The notes under the pieces were generated by a model. That model ran no database searches and was not told the origin of the DNA. It saw only the letters and a list, made by a program, of their open reading frames with translations. Source: Glycine soja (lineage: Eukaryota; Streptophyta; Magnoliopsida; Fabales; Fabaceae). From it: a DNA stretch of 64,000 nt. Below are positions 11,693 to 23,840 of this stretch, piece after piece. The DNA lies in contig NC_041016.1 in assembly GCF_004193775.1 (NCBI RefSeq), forward strand, positions 43,015,522 to 43,079,521. Direction: 5' to 3'. The translations under genes were made by a program, and so were the position numbers. Position 1 is the first letter of the stretch; each line of letters opens with the position of its first letter.

Positions 11693-14600
11693 TCATATTA
11701 TTGGTACTAGCAAAGAATATAATAATATTTCACTAAAATATTTATTTTGATTAAATTAAATTCTTTAATTCAATCATTAAATAAATCATTTTTTCTTACA
11801 AAGATTGAAATATTATTTTGTGTGACCCCACAGGTTTAATACTAATCATAATTAATTTACTAATCAAGATAGGTGTCTAGTAACAATCTTTAACGTCCGA
11901 ATAACATGAAGTAACATATTTTACCTTCAAGAACAAATAGAAGAATAATGTAAAATTTTCTTCCATCATATACAACTCAGGTTAACTCTATAGTATAGTA
12001 TTATTATCAAACTCCAATAAGCTAACACATTAATCAACGAATAACTTAAGAAACTCTAGGAGGTTTCAAGGATAATTAGGAAATGGTCATTGCCAAACTC
12101 TAATATCTTATTTAATTTAGTGTAATAAGCAAAAAGGATGACTGGAAAATGATAATTGTTTACTTCAAAACTAATTTAATTTGTTATAGTGGTTATTATT
12201 TATACTGATTAAATTATGTTTTATTATATCATGCACTATTTTATTGGAACTAAAAAAATAAAGACAATTCATATTCATTGGACAAGATGTTATCTCAAAC
12301 TTAAAAATGAAACACCAACAGTTTAATAATTTTATAATTGTGAAGTTATGCTAAATTATCTTAGCTTATAGTTGATTTTATCTATTGATATTATTGTTTC
12401 CTTTAACTATTTATTTTAATTGATAGTAACTATTTAATAATAATATAAAAATTTGTATTGAAAAAACGACCTAAATTGGTCTATTTTTTAATCTATAGGT
12501 TTGGATAATATTAAATATTTAAAAAATTAAAAAATATCAATTTTTAAAAAAATTGATGTTGTGATGCTTAAACTAACATTGATTTTTAGAAGAAAAAAAA
12601 ATTAATGTTATGGTACATAAATCAACCTCGATTTTTAGAAAAATTGATGTTGTGATACAATGACAACATCAATTTTCCTAAAAATTGATGTTAATTGATG
12701 TACAATAAAATCAATTTTTTTCTAAAAACTAATTGTTGCATGTATCACACCATCAATTAAAAGATTAATGTTGTCATGTGCACCGCAACATGGATTTTTG
12801 AGAAATTAATCCTCCATTTTCCATGAATCCTAAAGTGAATTGCACCTCGTAATTAATTCCTTTTTCCTCATGTACTTTACTAGTAGCCTAGGACATTGAT
12901 GGTGTCGAGTTAGCCTTAGGAACCCATGTTTCAGATCGTTAACCCCTTTTGCTAGAGTAACAATAGAATATTATTAGCTAACCCTAGGGATCCCTCAGAT
13001 CGAGTTAACATCTATCTATGTATATATTCTTTGTATATATCTAAAAGAACAATTTACAAAATTAAGCCAACTAAAAAATTGACATGTTTGATATTGGGTA
13101 ATTTTTTTTGTCATTTTGCTGCATACGGCTAACTTACTAGTAATCTCTTAAAACACAAGAAAAACGATTAAATGCAAGAAGAAATAGAAAAAAAATTAAA
13201 AAAAACATAAATTCAGAAAATTGATCAGAATTTAAATGACAAAACTAAAATAAAATAGAAAGTTAAAGAAATAAAATTATATGTAAATCAAACAAAAATA
13301 TATAAATAGTATAAACAAAAATTGTTTGATTTATTTATTTATGTATTTTTGATTGATTTTCACAAATTAAAATAAGTTATTTAGGAACTATTATGTTTAT
13401 TTAAATAATAGAATAATTTTTTATAAATATTTAATATAAACTATTAAATTATGTATTAATTATAATGATTTAATAATTATATAGATAATTAATTAATTAT
13501 TTGGTTCTTCCAAATTATTAAAAAGATTAAATGGAATAATGAGTAAAGAAGTCAACGAATACTATGAAACCCAATATTGAAATTTACGTTAATTAATTAA
13601 TTATATTTCAATTGATGTGACTCTCCATATTGTCTATGTTCCTCTAATAGATAATTAATTAATTATATTTCAAATCACTACTTAGGAAGTAAGTTTGTTT
13701 GACTAAACTAATTAATTTCACATAATTGTCTTATTTGCGTATAATAATTAAATTACCTTCACTTTATCCTTAATTTGAGCCCGTGCAATTTGAAACAAAT
13801 TACCTTCTTTATTATATACAATAGAATTATAATATAACTATAAATATTTAACGTAATATATTTTTATGAATTAAAAAACAAAAAAATAAATAAAAATGTA
13901 TGATTTCAAAATCAAATTATTATAATTTAGAAACCAAATTAATGACAGATAAATTATTGTAATTTTATTAATTAAAATTACTTATCAAATAAATCATCAC
14001 TAAATTTATATATAAGGATATACGGATCATTAATTTCATGATATTATATTGCTCGGGTAACCTAACAATCAACGATTTGAATTGAAATAAACTACCATAG
14101 ATCCATAATCAATATTTTTCGAATTATTAAAAGATTTAATGGAATAATGAATAAGAAATGAAAAATATTTTTTAAGTGATAATTTATTTAATAAATATAT
14201 TAATTTTATTCTATAACTTTATAGTTATTATAATGATTCAATAGCTAATTAATTCATTTATTAAATAAATTTATAATAATCAATTATTTGAATTAAAATA
14301 TAACTAAACGTATACATTTATTTGATTATTATAATCAATATTGTCAATTATAACAATCGTTACATTTATTATAATTATATGATAAATTAACATTTCAATC
14401 AAATCAATTTATTTAGATAATGTTAGATGTGACTTTTTTATTTATTTCAAAGCAATTTAATTTATAGAACTTCGAAGAAAGTCATGTATACGTTTGCTTT
14501 AAAAAAATATTTTCGTCGGTTATTTTATTAGAAAAAATGTGTCCAAATTAGTAAATAAAAATTCATTTGGGGAGATCTAAATTCTTGCATTATGTAAAAA

Positions 14601-15139
14601 GAAATAAATATTTTTCCAATTTATAAATTTTTCATTATAAAAAATATAGGATTTAAGATATAATTAATGGTGATTTTTTTAATGAGGTTCTAATAGAAAA
14701 ACAATTCAAATTATTGTATTTTAGTGAATTATATATATACTAAAATTTGAATAAGAATCATCGTCTAAAAAATTGAATATGAATAAATCAGTCATTATCT
14801 TAAAAAATATTAATAAATTAAGTTATTGATTATTTACTTTTAAATATATTATATATTTTACTGTTTATGATTGGAAAAATTGTAAAATTTTTTATTAATA
14901 ATTAACATAAATAAATAAATTTCAATCCATTGGATTGCAAAAAAAAAAATCAATGTAAAAAAATAGAAAGTCAAATGAATCAAACAAGCAATAAATAAAG
15001 TCAAATAATTTAATTGATTTCTTATCACAAAATATGTGTTAAAATAACTATATATATAGATATATTAAGATTAAGATATTATAAATCATAGACTCATTAT
15101 ATATTAATGGTTTGGATTTTGTAATATTATTACATTTCA
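11693..15139. repeat. segment B of the tandem duplication, first copy
   Basis: This segment matches 37299-40710 with small indels. It contains a decayed CACTA 3' portion (12050-12830), a stretch with CATTGATGGTGTCGAGTTAGCC near 12890, and then about 2 kb of very AT-rich DNA (13020-15139) with no coding sequence. The counterpart immediately follows the Helitron right end, which fixes the insertion point. Confidence 0.88.
12050..12830 (+). mobile_element. remnant of a CACTA element 3' end
   Basis: GTAATAAGCAAAAAGG and the fuller duplicate at 37741 (ACTCAATGTAGATAGTACGTGAGTGTCAAC) are decayed relatives of the Ulp1 exon of the intact CACTA at 28375 (GTAATAGACAAAAAGG, TGAATGTGGCTAATACGTGATG). Downstream, repeated inverted pairs of ATCAATTTTT / AAAAATTGATGTTG (12540-12780) look like degraded subterminal repeats. 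Ends are not resolved. The first copy has lost about 60 nt of the exon that the second copy keeps. Confidence 0.5.
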
Positions 15140-15339
15140 TTTAATATTGTACATTTTAAATAATTATTTTTATCAATATAATAAAAAAGATATATTTAAT
15201 ATTTACCATATATGAAGAAAATTAAAAGATATTACAAAAGGATTTAGAATTATTCTAAAACTTAATACCAACTCGATCTACATAAGTAATGCTATGCTAT
15301 GAGTGGTTACCATCACACCGAAAATTAAACATATATAAG

Positions 15340-15693
15340 GTGGGAGAGAAGAAAGTTTTGATTCTTATCGTGTTTGTTATGGCTTATATATGGTTTGGCA
15401 GCAACAACATTCACTGCCTCTTAATTAACTCCCTCCAACATGCAATGGAGATGAAGGATTACTCACCTTTTGTGGGCCTTATTGCGGGAATACCCGACCC
15501 AATCCAACTTCTGATTGTTGTAAGTCAGCAACTTCTGTATTTCAGAGAGCCATGGCTTATAAGAGATCTGTGTAATTGTCTGAGGGCTGCTGTACCATTT
15601 TTGAACTTTAAAGAAACAAAACTTATCAGCCTTCCTGATGCCTGTGGGATTAAACTTTCGTTTTCTATGCCCTTATGTGTATTGGGGCCTTAA
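15340..15693 (+). pseudogene. lipid-transfer-like pseudogene, start lost and core frameshifted
   Basis: The sequence aligns with the first copy, but the ATG of MGEKKV is now GTG (15340-15342). A 4-nt ATAT insertion after the MAY codons shifts the reading frame, and a deletion before IRDLCNCL brings it back. The central cysteines (TCNGDE, DCCKS) are therefore present in the DNA but out of frame, whereas the end (LCNCLRAA, DACGIKLSFSMPLCV) is in frame. A 134-codon open frame starting upstream at 15289 spans the whole stretch by chance and contains a novel middle section. The second tandem copy has lost almost all of this gene. Confidence 0.8.
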
Positions 15694-17790
15694 TGTCCCT
15701 CCTCCCATCCAAACAAAAATAAAAATAATTGCTTTATGTATTGGTTTATTAAGTTAGTGAAAGCATATTACCCTGGTTGACTAATGTTATTTTATTCAAC
15801 ATCGTTATTTAGAAATTAGATAGATTCTTTATTGTATCAATGTTTGTTTATCATTCTTGTCTAGACATATATATGTTAACTAAAAGCTTATAAACTAGCT
15901 TGTATATTATTATTATATTCGACAAAGTATTCCGGTTATCTTTCAATATTTTTTTTAGTTAAAAATGATTAATTAGATTAATTGATAACTTAATAGATAA
16001 ATGTCAAGTGACATAAAATGATATATTTAATATTTCTAATATATTTAAATTTTATTTCTAATTATTAATCATCTTAAAAGTAGGATAATAATTTTTTAAA
16101 TTTTGTATTATAAAATTTTACATAGGGTAAGTTAACAAAGAGGGGAACTTTTACTTTCCCTGATTCAATTCATAAAAAAATTATGCAAGGAACTAAATAA
16201 GATAATATAATTTTAGGAAAAACATTGAATAATTCAACAAATAATCCTAAAGGTATATGATTCAAAAAACTTTGAACCATTAGGAATGATGTAGTGATAT
16301 CAATTGATGTGTCGATTATTGTGTGTCATATGCGCTGTAAGAATGTAAAATTATATATGAAAGTTTTTCTAGACAATGAACAAAAAGGATAAGAAGGTTT
16401 TTAAATTAAATAAAATGATAAATGAAATTTTAAATAAAATAATAAGAATAAATTGAAAAAAATTCTAATAATTTATAAGCTATCTTATTTTTTATATTAT
16501 CAAAATAAACTTGTGTACCAAATATTATTTTGAGGAAATGAGCTTATAAGTTCCTCAAACATCTTACCAAACATAGGTTATAGTAATGAATGTCACTTCA
16601 AGGGTTTTAAGATAGATTTTTTTTTAATCTGTAAGCCAAAAGACAAGAATATATAAGAGGTTTATAATAATTTATACACTTTATTTCACCAATCGAGTTA
16701 GACTATCTGATCGAGACTATATTTGACAAAAATAACTGAAAAATTAACTAGAAACTAAAAGGTGATAGTTGAAAACTAAAAAATTAAATTATAAATGTTC
16801 AATAAAACTAGTTATTAAAATAGTTTAAAAATGTAAAAAAAATCATAATTTATTTAAAAGGATAATAAAAAAAATTTGATAAATATATTAAAGATAAAAG
16901 AAAAGTAAGTACAAAAAGTTAAAAGTTAGACGTTAGTAAAAACAAATAAATTTTCTTAATTAAATAGTAAAATAGGTTCTATAAATTTTTCTTTAAATTC
17001 AGTTTGACATATTTCTCTCAAATGATTTTTTTAATAATATTTTATTTTGAATTTCATATTTTTAAAATTGTTCAGTAACACATGAAAGAATTATAAATTA
17101 ATTAAAATTGTCAATCTCATTGTTTTCTTCATTTTATACGAAACAATTTATTCTTTAGTCAATAAATTGTATAGTATATCCACGATTTTAATGGTTAATT
17201 TAATTATTAGATAAGTAATTTTATAATTAACTTATTATATATGTATATAAATATATTCTTATTTCCTTACTTTAAAATATGTTTTTATGAAAAATAATAA
17301 CTAGAATAAAGAATTTTTTAAATTATTTGACTAAATTTAAATAATTGATGCAAATTTCTGGTCTCATTTATAATCAACAAGTTATATTAAGTTACAATAT
17401 AACTTGTTGATTATAAATAGGACGAAAGGTAGAAATTGTAATAGATATTTAAGTTATCATATATTTGAATTAATATTTTTGGAACTAACATTTGACTAAA
17501 TTGAAATTTAAATTAATAACTAAATTAATGTTTGACTAAAATTATATTTAAATTAATATCAGACTAAACTAGTATTTGAAACTAATTTATTTAAACATTT
17601 GAGTATTTGACTAAACTAGTATTATGTTAACATCCAAAGGAAATGGAAAAAATATTGTAAAAATAAATTTAAAATTATTCTAAGCATAATATTAGGTCTA
17701 TATAAGTAATGCTATGCTACTGATGGTTGATCACAATTCACAACTTCAAAAATACTAAAACAAAGTAGCATTCATATTATTCAAGGTAAT

Positions 17791-18090
17791 ATGGGAGAGA
17801 AGAAAGTTTTGGCTCTTGTCATGCTTGTTATGGCTTATGGCTTATGGTCATACGTATGAGCCATTACTTTGCCAATTTGACTTATTTGGGTAATATATAG
17901 TCCCTACTACTCCAACTCCTCGTTGCTGCGGTGGAGCAAGAGTGGCAATTCAAAGAGCCAACTATTAAGAATTTTTGTAGTCGTTTGTTAGATGCTGGAA
18001 CATATTTAGGGTTTCAAAAGCAGAATTTGGAATACTCCCAAGACTTTGTAATATTAAACCTTTCTTTGATGTTAGTAAATGTGTATACGG
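17791..18090 (+). pseudogene. lipid-transfer-like pseudogene, third paralogue
   Basis: It opens with an intact leader ATGGGAGAGAAGAAAG (MGEKKVLALVMLVMAYGLW) but meets TGA after SYV. Downstream pieces in other frames give PTTPTPRCCGGARVAIQRA (the CC of the eight-cysteine motif), NFCSRLLDAGTYLGFQKQ and LCNIK…CVYG. The C-terminal cysteines are recognisable, so it is a diverged member of the cluster with several frameshifts. A CTATATAAGTAATGC box lies ~95 nt upstream. Its duplicate is at 42917. Confidence 0.75.
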
Positions 18091-18438
18091 TAGGGGTGGA
18101 TAAGCGGGCCAATTCGCTCAGCGTAAGATCCATCTGTGCAATTTTACATTGACAGCGGATCGGATCAGTTCGCCCCATACTTTTACACTGATTTAAAATA
18201 TTGGTCTGTACCCAAATGGGCTGATCTGCAGGCCTATTTTTTCTTTAAAAAATGCAATTTTAGAATAAATATAGCACAACCAATTAAACTCAATTATATA
18301 TATATATAGATTATGCAGGACAAACCTAAAATTCTATATAGCCATAAATTTTTTAAAAAAAATTGGTCCAGAGCCTACGTGAATCGTGGCTCCCGCGGTT
18401 TAGTCCATGGACCTAAACTCGTTTATTCACCCTTACTA
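18089..18438. mobile_element. MITE-like element, internally deleted copy
   Basis: It begins TAGGGGTGGATAA and ends TTATTCACCCTTA, short terminal inverted repeats similar to hAT-type MITEs. The duplicate at 43230-43827 is about 250 bp longer in the middle, so this copy lost its centre or the other gained sequence after the tandem duplication. Target duplication not resolved. Confidence 0.5.
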
Positions 18439-18577
18439 ATCCGTTGATAATGGTTACTTCCTTTTGAGCAGATAATTCATCAATAATATTTACTATATAT
18501 TCTCGTTAATTTGCCAATAATGTTTACTTTATGTTCCAATGGATATTTTAGTTAAATTGATAATTATCAACTAGTTT

Positions 18578-20691
18578 ACCAAACTTGAAAGCCTTTCCGA
18601 TGCTTGCGGGATTAAGCTTTCCTTTTCTATATTCTTATGTGTATGAGGCAAAATTAATTAATGCCCCTCCTAGCCTAAACCAAAAAAAATAATTGGTTTA
18701 TGTATTTGGTTACGCGTAATAGCGGAAGGTTATTGTTGAAGAGAAAGCATAAATAAATTCACAGTGTAAACCCTAGATATACTGAGTTCCAAAGTAGCTA
18801 GCATGTGTTCCTTCAAAAGATTCTCTTTCTTTTTCCTGGTCCCTCATTTCTTATTAATTTGTTGAGATTGTCAATTTATGATATATATATATATATATAT
18901 TGGTTTTATAATTCTTGTGAATTTCTCGATTTGGCAAAATATAGTGAATTGGGCCAACTTATATAGTCAAAACATATATGAAATGAAAACATACATTTAA
19001 TACCATAATTAGTTTTTGGTATGTTATGATTTATTTTCTTCCTTTGTGTTTTGGCCTTGTTTAGTTTAGCCCTGCATGATTTAAGTTGCGAGGAGCGACT
19101 ATATGCCTCCTAGTAGCGCTTTTTTTTTTTTTTTTTTTTTCTGAATGCCTCAGTAGCTTTAATAAGTTGTGTAAGTTACATTCCCTTGTCTTCTCCACTA
19201 TGGAATTTGATTTATCCTTCTCCAGTTCAATAATTTGTTAAGAGGCTGTTTTGAGAGGGGCTAAAAGTAATATTTAAAAATGGAGGATTACCAGGTGTAA
19301 TAAGTCTAAATCTTAGGGGATCAATAATTTATTCTATTTTTTATTATTCAACACCAGTGAGTGGTTATTAAGTAAATAGTTGTTATTATTAATTTTAAGT
19401 GATCAATATAGTCATTTTGGTTTCATCAAAGATAATTTTAACTAATATACGTTCCAAATGATTTATTTTCTCTTTAATTAAAATTTAAACTATCCTTTTA
19501 AATAATTTAAGGCATGTTGTGTATTACCAAAAAAATTAGATCGGTTATATTTATAACCAATCTAAAAATTTCTTGAACAATGTACACCACATTGTATATT
19601 GAAAAAATTAAATTGTATTGCATATAAAAAAAACATTTTAGACATGTTTATAACTGACCTAATAAATTAACTTTTTAGATCAACCGTACCAATAAAGGAT
19701 CCAAAAATTTATTTTTAGATTGATTCAGCAACTAAAAAAATTGATACAAAAAGTTAATTTTTTAGATTGATTTTTGTCGGATTTAAAAAATTATGACTTT
19801 CTATATCATCCGGATATAAAATAGTGGTACAATCAATCTAAAAAATTATTTTTAACCGATTGAAAAAATATTTTCCGTAAGTTGTTAAACATTCACTTGT
19901 ACCTGAGTTCAAAATGATAAGAAATGCTTAAGATCTAATGTATTGGCAATCCTAATTCTATTAATTTTAATTAGACTACATTATAATTTTAGTCTTTTTA
20001 ATTTTTTAAATTCTTGATTTGATACCCTGATTTTTAATTAATTGTAACATATATTTGATCCCGTTTAGGATTATAATTAAATGAGAGAAAGAATAATAAC
20101 GTTCGTTTAGGTCTTGCACTATTGAGAATTAGCCCTTTCGGATAAGTTTGATGGCAGTGAATCATCTATTTTAACATTCCACTATTGAGAATTAAATCAG
20201 AGAAAAAGGAATAAAACGAAAATTTTTGGGCAAGGAAAGATTTTTTCGTGCATGTTAATGTCCAGAGGATTGAATTAACACGTAGTGAAGTGATGCAACA
20301 TTTTTCCACCAAGAAGTGAATCTCCCACAACACACGTTTACCTTTAAAATAATATTTTTGATTGCTCCGTGTTTAAAATTTGTGCTCCCACCTAGATAAA
20401 AAAAGTATGTTAAAAGTCCTATTTTTTTGAGAAAAATGAGATATATTGAAGTCACATATCAAATAAAGATAGTATCAAGATAAACTATACAAGTGAGGAG
20501 CAATTTTTACCTTATAAGTTATGCTGAAAGTCTCACATGGCGGGTAGATATGAGAAAAATGGGTCATGATGAAGTCTCACATAGAATAAAGATAGTGTCG
20601 AGATAAACTATACAACAGTAAAATATTATTCTTATTTTATGGACAACTTCGACATTAATTTATAAAATAATACTTCTTTTTTATATTCTAA
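18578..20691. repeat. segment A' of the tandem duplication, second copy
   Basis: A near-identical repeat of 9511-11692. It starts at ACCAAACTTG inside the lipid-transfer-like coding end, so only ~70 nt of that gene were copied. Differences include a ~40-nt insertion with a poly-T run at 19105-19145, a shorter (AT)n tract, a ~28-nt deletion near 20325 and a few point changes. It ends at TATATTCTAA, directly before the Helitron terminus CTAG. Confidence 0.92.
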
Positions 20692-20695
20692 CTAG

Positions 20696-21454
20696 TCGGT
20701 AACGCATGCATACGCACGGATCATGTTCGCCAATTGATTTTAGATGCAAGAATTAAAAGAAATGTATTGTAAAAAAAGGAAAAAGACTAACATTGATATT
20801 AAAGAATTTGATATTGAAAATTAATCCCCAACAATAGGAAGTTAGGCACCAAATAACAACACACATCGCATGCCACCAAATTGCCTTTCCCTCTTGACTC
20901 CTCCCCAAAACTCTATTAAGTGTTATATGAAAAAATGAGCAAGTTTGATGGAACACAGCTGTTGCATCCTTGCTCATGACACCTGAGGTTTCAACCCTTG
21001 ACTGTATTTGCCACAAAAAAAACAAATATGAACCAAACATAGCAATCTATCAGAAAGTATATAAATGCATATCTATAAAGCTTACGACAATCAATAACTA
21101 TTCTTAACAAATTAACAACTAACTAATACTTCTAACAAATTGACTACTCTTAACATTAACTTCCAAAAAATCACATGGTTTGGAGACTCGACTTTCTCAT
21201 ACACTATGTTCAAGAAAAGATTTTTTTTTGTTAACAGTTATAAAAATACCACTATATTTATTGTGTATCCAGTTTTATTTTCACAAATAATCATAAAAAT
21301 ATTATTTTCATTATTTTCTGTACAAAATTTTAAAACATGAAATAAAATGGAAACATTATATATTTTTTAAAATTACTAATAAAAATAAAACAGAAAATAT
21401 GATTACATACTAAAAAGTATATAGCATCTTGAAATGTCTTACCATTCAAAAGAT
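20696..21454. other. Helitron 3'-side sequence, no recognised gene
   Basis: This is the stretch between the Helitron hairpin terminus and the CACTA insertion. A minus-strand frame at 20753-21040 contains GKAIWWHAMCVVIWCL, vaguely like the W-rich tail of LINE reverse transcriptases, but too short to call. The rest is AT-rich. Confidence 0.5.
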
Positions 21455-21475
21455 CACTACTACAAAAAGCAGTTT

Positions 21476-21650
21476 TAACATCGGCTTATTAACATCGGTT
21501 TTGTACAAAACTGATGTTAAGTTAAAAACCGATGTTAATGCATACACGTTAACATCGGTTTTTCGAAAACCGATGTTAACGTATAATATGTTAACATCGG
21601 TTTTATAAAAACCGATGTTAACTAATGATGTTAACATCGGTTTTTGAAAT
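21476..21650. repeat. 5' subterminal inverted repeats of the CACTA element
   Basis: Three to four palindromic units of the form GTTAACATCGGTTTT-n-AAAACCGATGTTAAC lie within 200 bp of the left end. In this superfamily, subterminal motifs are the binding sites of the TNPA-type protein. Confidence 0.85.
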
Positions 21651-23530
21651 AGAGGTCGTAGAATATGTAGGGATTTCTTTCTTTTTTGAAATAAGTATTA
21701 TTAAATAGAAATTTATTTAATTTATTTAATATGATTATTTTAATATTAAGGATAAAATATTTATTTACTAATAAAAGGTAAGAAAAATGTGAAAAAGAAA
21801 GAAATAAATCATGGATAAACTCACGACTTCAAATTGGAATTAAACAAAAAAAAAATGAGGTTGCAAGGGGTTTCATGACTTTGGTGAGGACAATTTTTTT
21901 TAAGAAAAGGAAAATTAAGAACATTCTAATTTAATTTTTACAACATAGATTTTACTGTGCAAATGTGGTTTACCAATTGTTTAGATTAATAAAGAGAAAA
22001 AATTAAAAGGAATGAAAGAAAACAAATAAAAATTAAAGATAAATATAGTCAAAAAAAGTGTTGTTTAGGCAAATAGAAAAAAAAAGAAAAATAAGTGGAA
22101 ATATTAATATTACTTGTTTGAATGAACGTAAAAGAAAGCAAAAATAAATAAATAATTATATTAAATTATTTTATATTAATTAAAAAATACGCAAATATAT
22201 TTCTAAAACAATTTTTAAAAAATTTACTTTATAAAAAATCATTTAGTTTTTTACGTATTATCTCTCATGCCCCAGTCACTAATATTAAATTATGAGTAGA
22301 GACGTAGAGTAACAAAAATATTTAATTATGCCTCATTTTGTAATTCCTTATAAATTATGTTTATTTTATTTTTTTTATAATGCTTTAGAAATGATTTTTT
22401 CACTGTCCAAAGTATTATTAAAGAGTTTTGAAGACAAAAAAATAAAATAAATATAATTTATAAAGACTAAAAATAAAAAAATAATTTTATAAGGACAAAA
22501 AGTAAAATAAAATGTTAAATTTTATAACTAAAAATATATTTAAACTTTTTCTTAATATTATATTAAAAAAGCTAAAGTGATATTTATTGTAAAAATTAAT
22601 AAAAAAAATCAATTAATGTTATATGAAAAGTTAACAAGATATTTATTTTGAAATATTTTTGGCCGCCTCCACAGTCACACACTGCTACCTAATAGCATCA
22701 CACTCACTTTTAATTTCAACTTTCATATTTTTCTAAATTTTATCATTTAATTTTTCTTTTCACCAATTTTATTACCTAACTTTTAACCTTAACAAATTTT
22801 ATCATTTATGAATGTACAAAATGACTATTTAGCAGCTGCAAAAAATATTCTCCACGTTCCAATTATTTTTGGTATTAAAATTAAAGACAACTTTTTTTTT
22901 TAAAAAAAAAAAAGAAAAAAAAATCACTTGCTGATTAACGTAACTATACCTCTCCATGAAATCGTCCACATTCGTCCATTTCTATTGACTTGGAAGAAAT
23001 GATGTCACTATCGTCTTTAAAACTAAATAAAATAAGTCGCGTACTTATAATATAAAATAGTAGAAAGTGATTTTACATTTTCAATTAATCACAATCACCG
23101 TATAATCGTATATAACAAGCTTTTCACTTTTACCGTAAATATTTAAAAATTATACCTACTACGATTTATAGTTGGTTAATAAATTTATATTTTTAACGTA
23201 TAATCATTAAACTTTACAAATAATCTGATTGAAAATTTAGGATTAATTATGTGTATTTATTTAATTTTAAAGTAAATACTTTATTAAATAATTTTATGTC
23301 ACTTTCTTTTCATTTTCTCTAATTTATTAAACATCATAACAATTATCTCACTCTTCCAAATATTTATACATTTTAATGCTTTTTTTAAACTTTTTTTTAT
23401 TTACTTTTAGTGACTAAATAATTTTTTTAGTAGTCTTTATTCTCATACTTTTTCATGTTAGCAGTTGGTAAGTATTAACATAATAATGTTGATTGCCATC
23501 CAATGATATATCACATTATTAAGTGTTGAT
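21651..23530. other. AT-rich left interior of the CACTA element
   Basis: No open frame of note. The expected TNP2 transposase is not recognisable in either orientation. The minus-strand frame at 21446-21637 is simply the translated subterminal repeat. Confidence 0.6.
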
Positions 23531-23559
23531 TTGTGTGTGGAAAGAAGCGTAAGAATTTA

Positions 23560-23694
23560 TAGTGCAAACAAAGTTGCTGGAGGGCATAATAGTGACAGAA
23601 GCTTAAGAACTCACTCACTCACTCTTCCTCGTCGTCGCTCACTCACTCTCCCTCGCTCGCCGCTCACTCACTCTCCCTCGCTCGCTCCAGGTAC
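23560..23694 (+). promoter_or_regulatory. probable non-coding first exon of the CACTA gene
   Basis: A GC-rich island with three diverged CTCACTCACTCTCCCTCG units stands out from AT-rich surroundings and ends CGCTCCAG|GTACTATAATG, a plausible donor. It resembles the leader region of plant CACTA transcription units. The frame at 23531-23767 is low-complexity and not supported as protein. Confidence 0.4.
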
Positions 23695-23840
23695 TATAAT
23701 GCCTCTTTCTCTTCCTTCCATCACATACTTCCAGCAAATTAACTCTTCTCCATGGGCTAGGGTTTAGTTTCATTTTGTTATTGTAAACTTTTAGGTTAAT
23801 AACTCTATTTGCATCGAGAAGTTCTCTGATTTTCCACAAC

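Larger units (their letters stand above)
15633..18582. repeat. segment C of the tandem duplication, first copy
   Basis: It matches 40713-43977 and includes the 3' end of the second lipid-transfer-like pseudogene, AT-rich DNA (15700-17690) without genes, the third lipid-transfer-like pseudogene, and a MITE-like insertion. It ends TTTACCAA, where the tandem junction to segment A' (ACCAAACTTG) uses a shared ACCAA. Confidence 0.88.

Noticed and set aside
20753..21040. Minus-strand frame with GKAIWWHAMCVVIWCL, resembling a LINE C-terminal tail
   Set aside because: The match is a few Trp-rich positions only, with no zinc-binding CPxC motif; too short to name.
21446..21637. Repetitive minus-strand peptide with NIGFxKTDVN units (also at 29093-29275)
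   Set aside because: It is the translated CACTA subterminal repeat, not a gene.
23531..23839. Small proteins on both strands across the CTCACTCACTC-rich island
   Set aside because: Low-complexity translation of a repeat-containing leader; a splice donor interrupts it.
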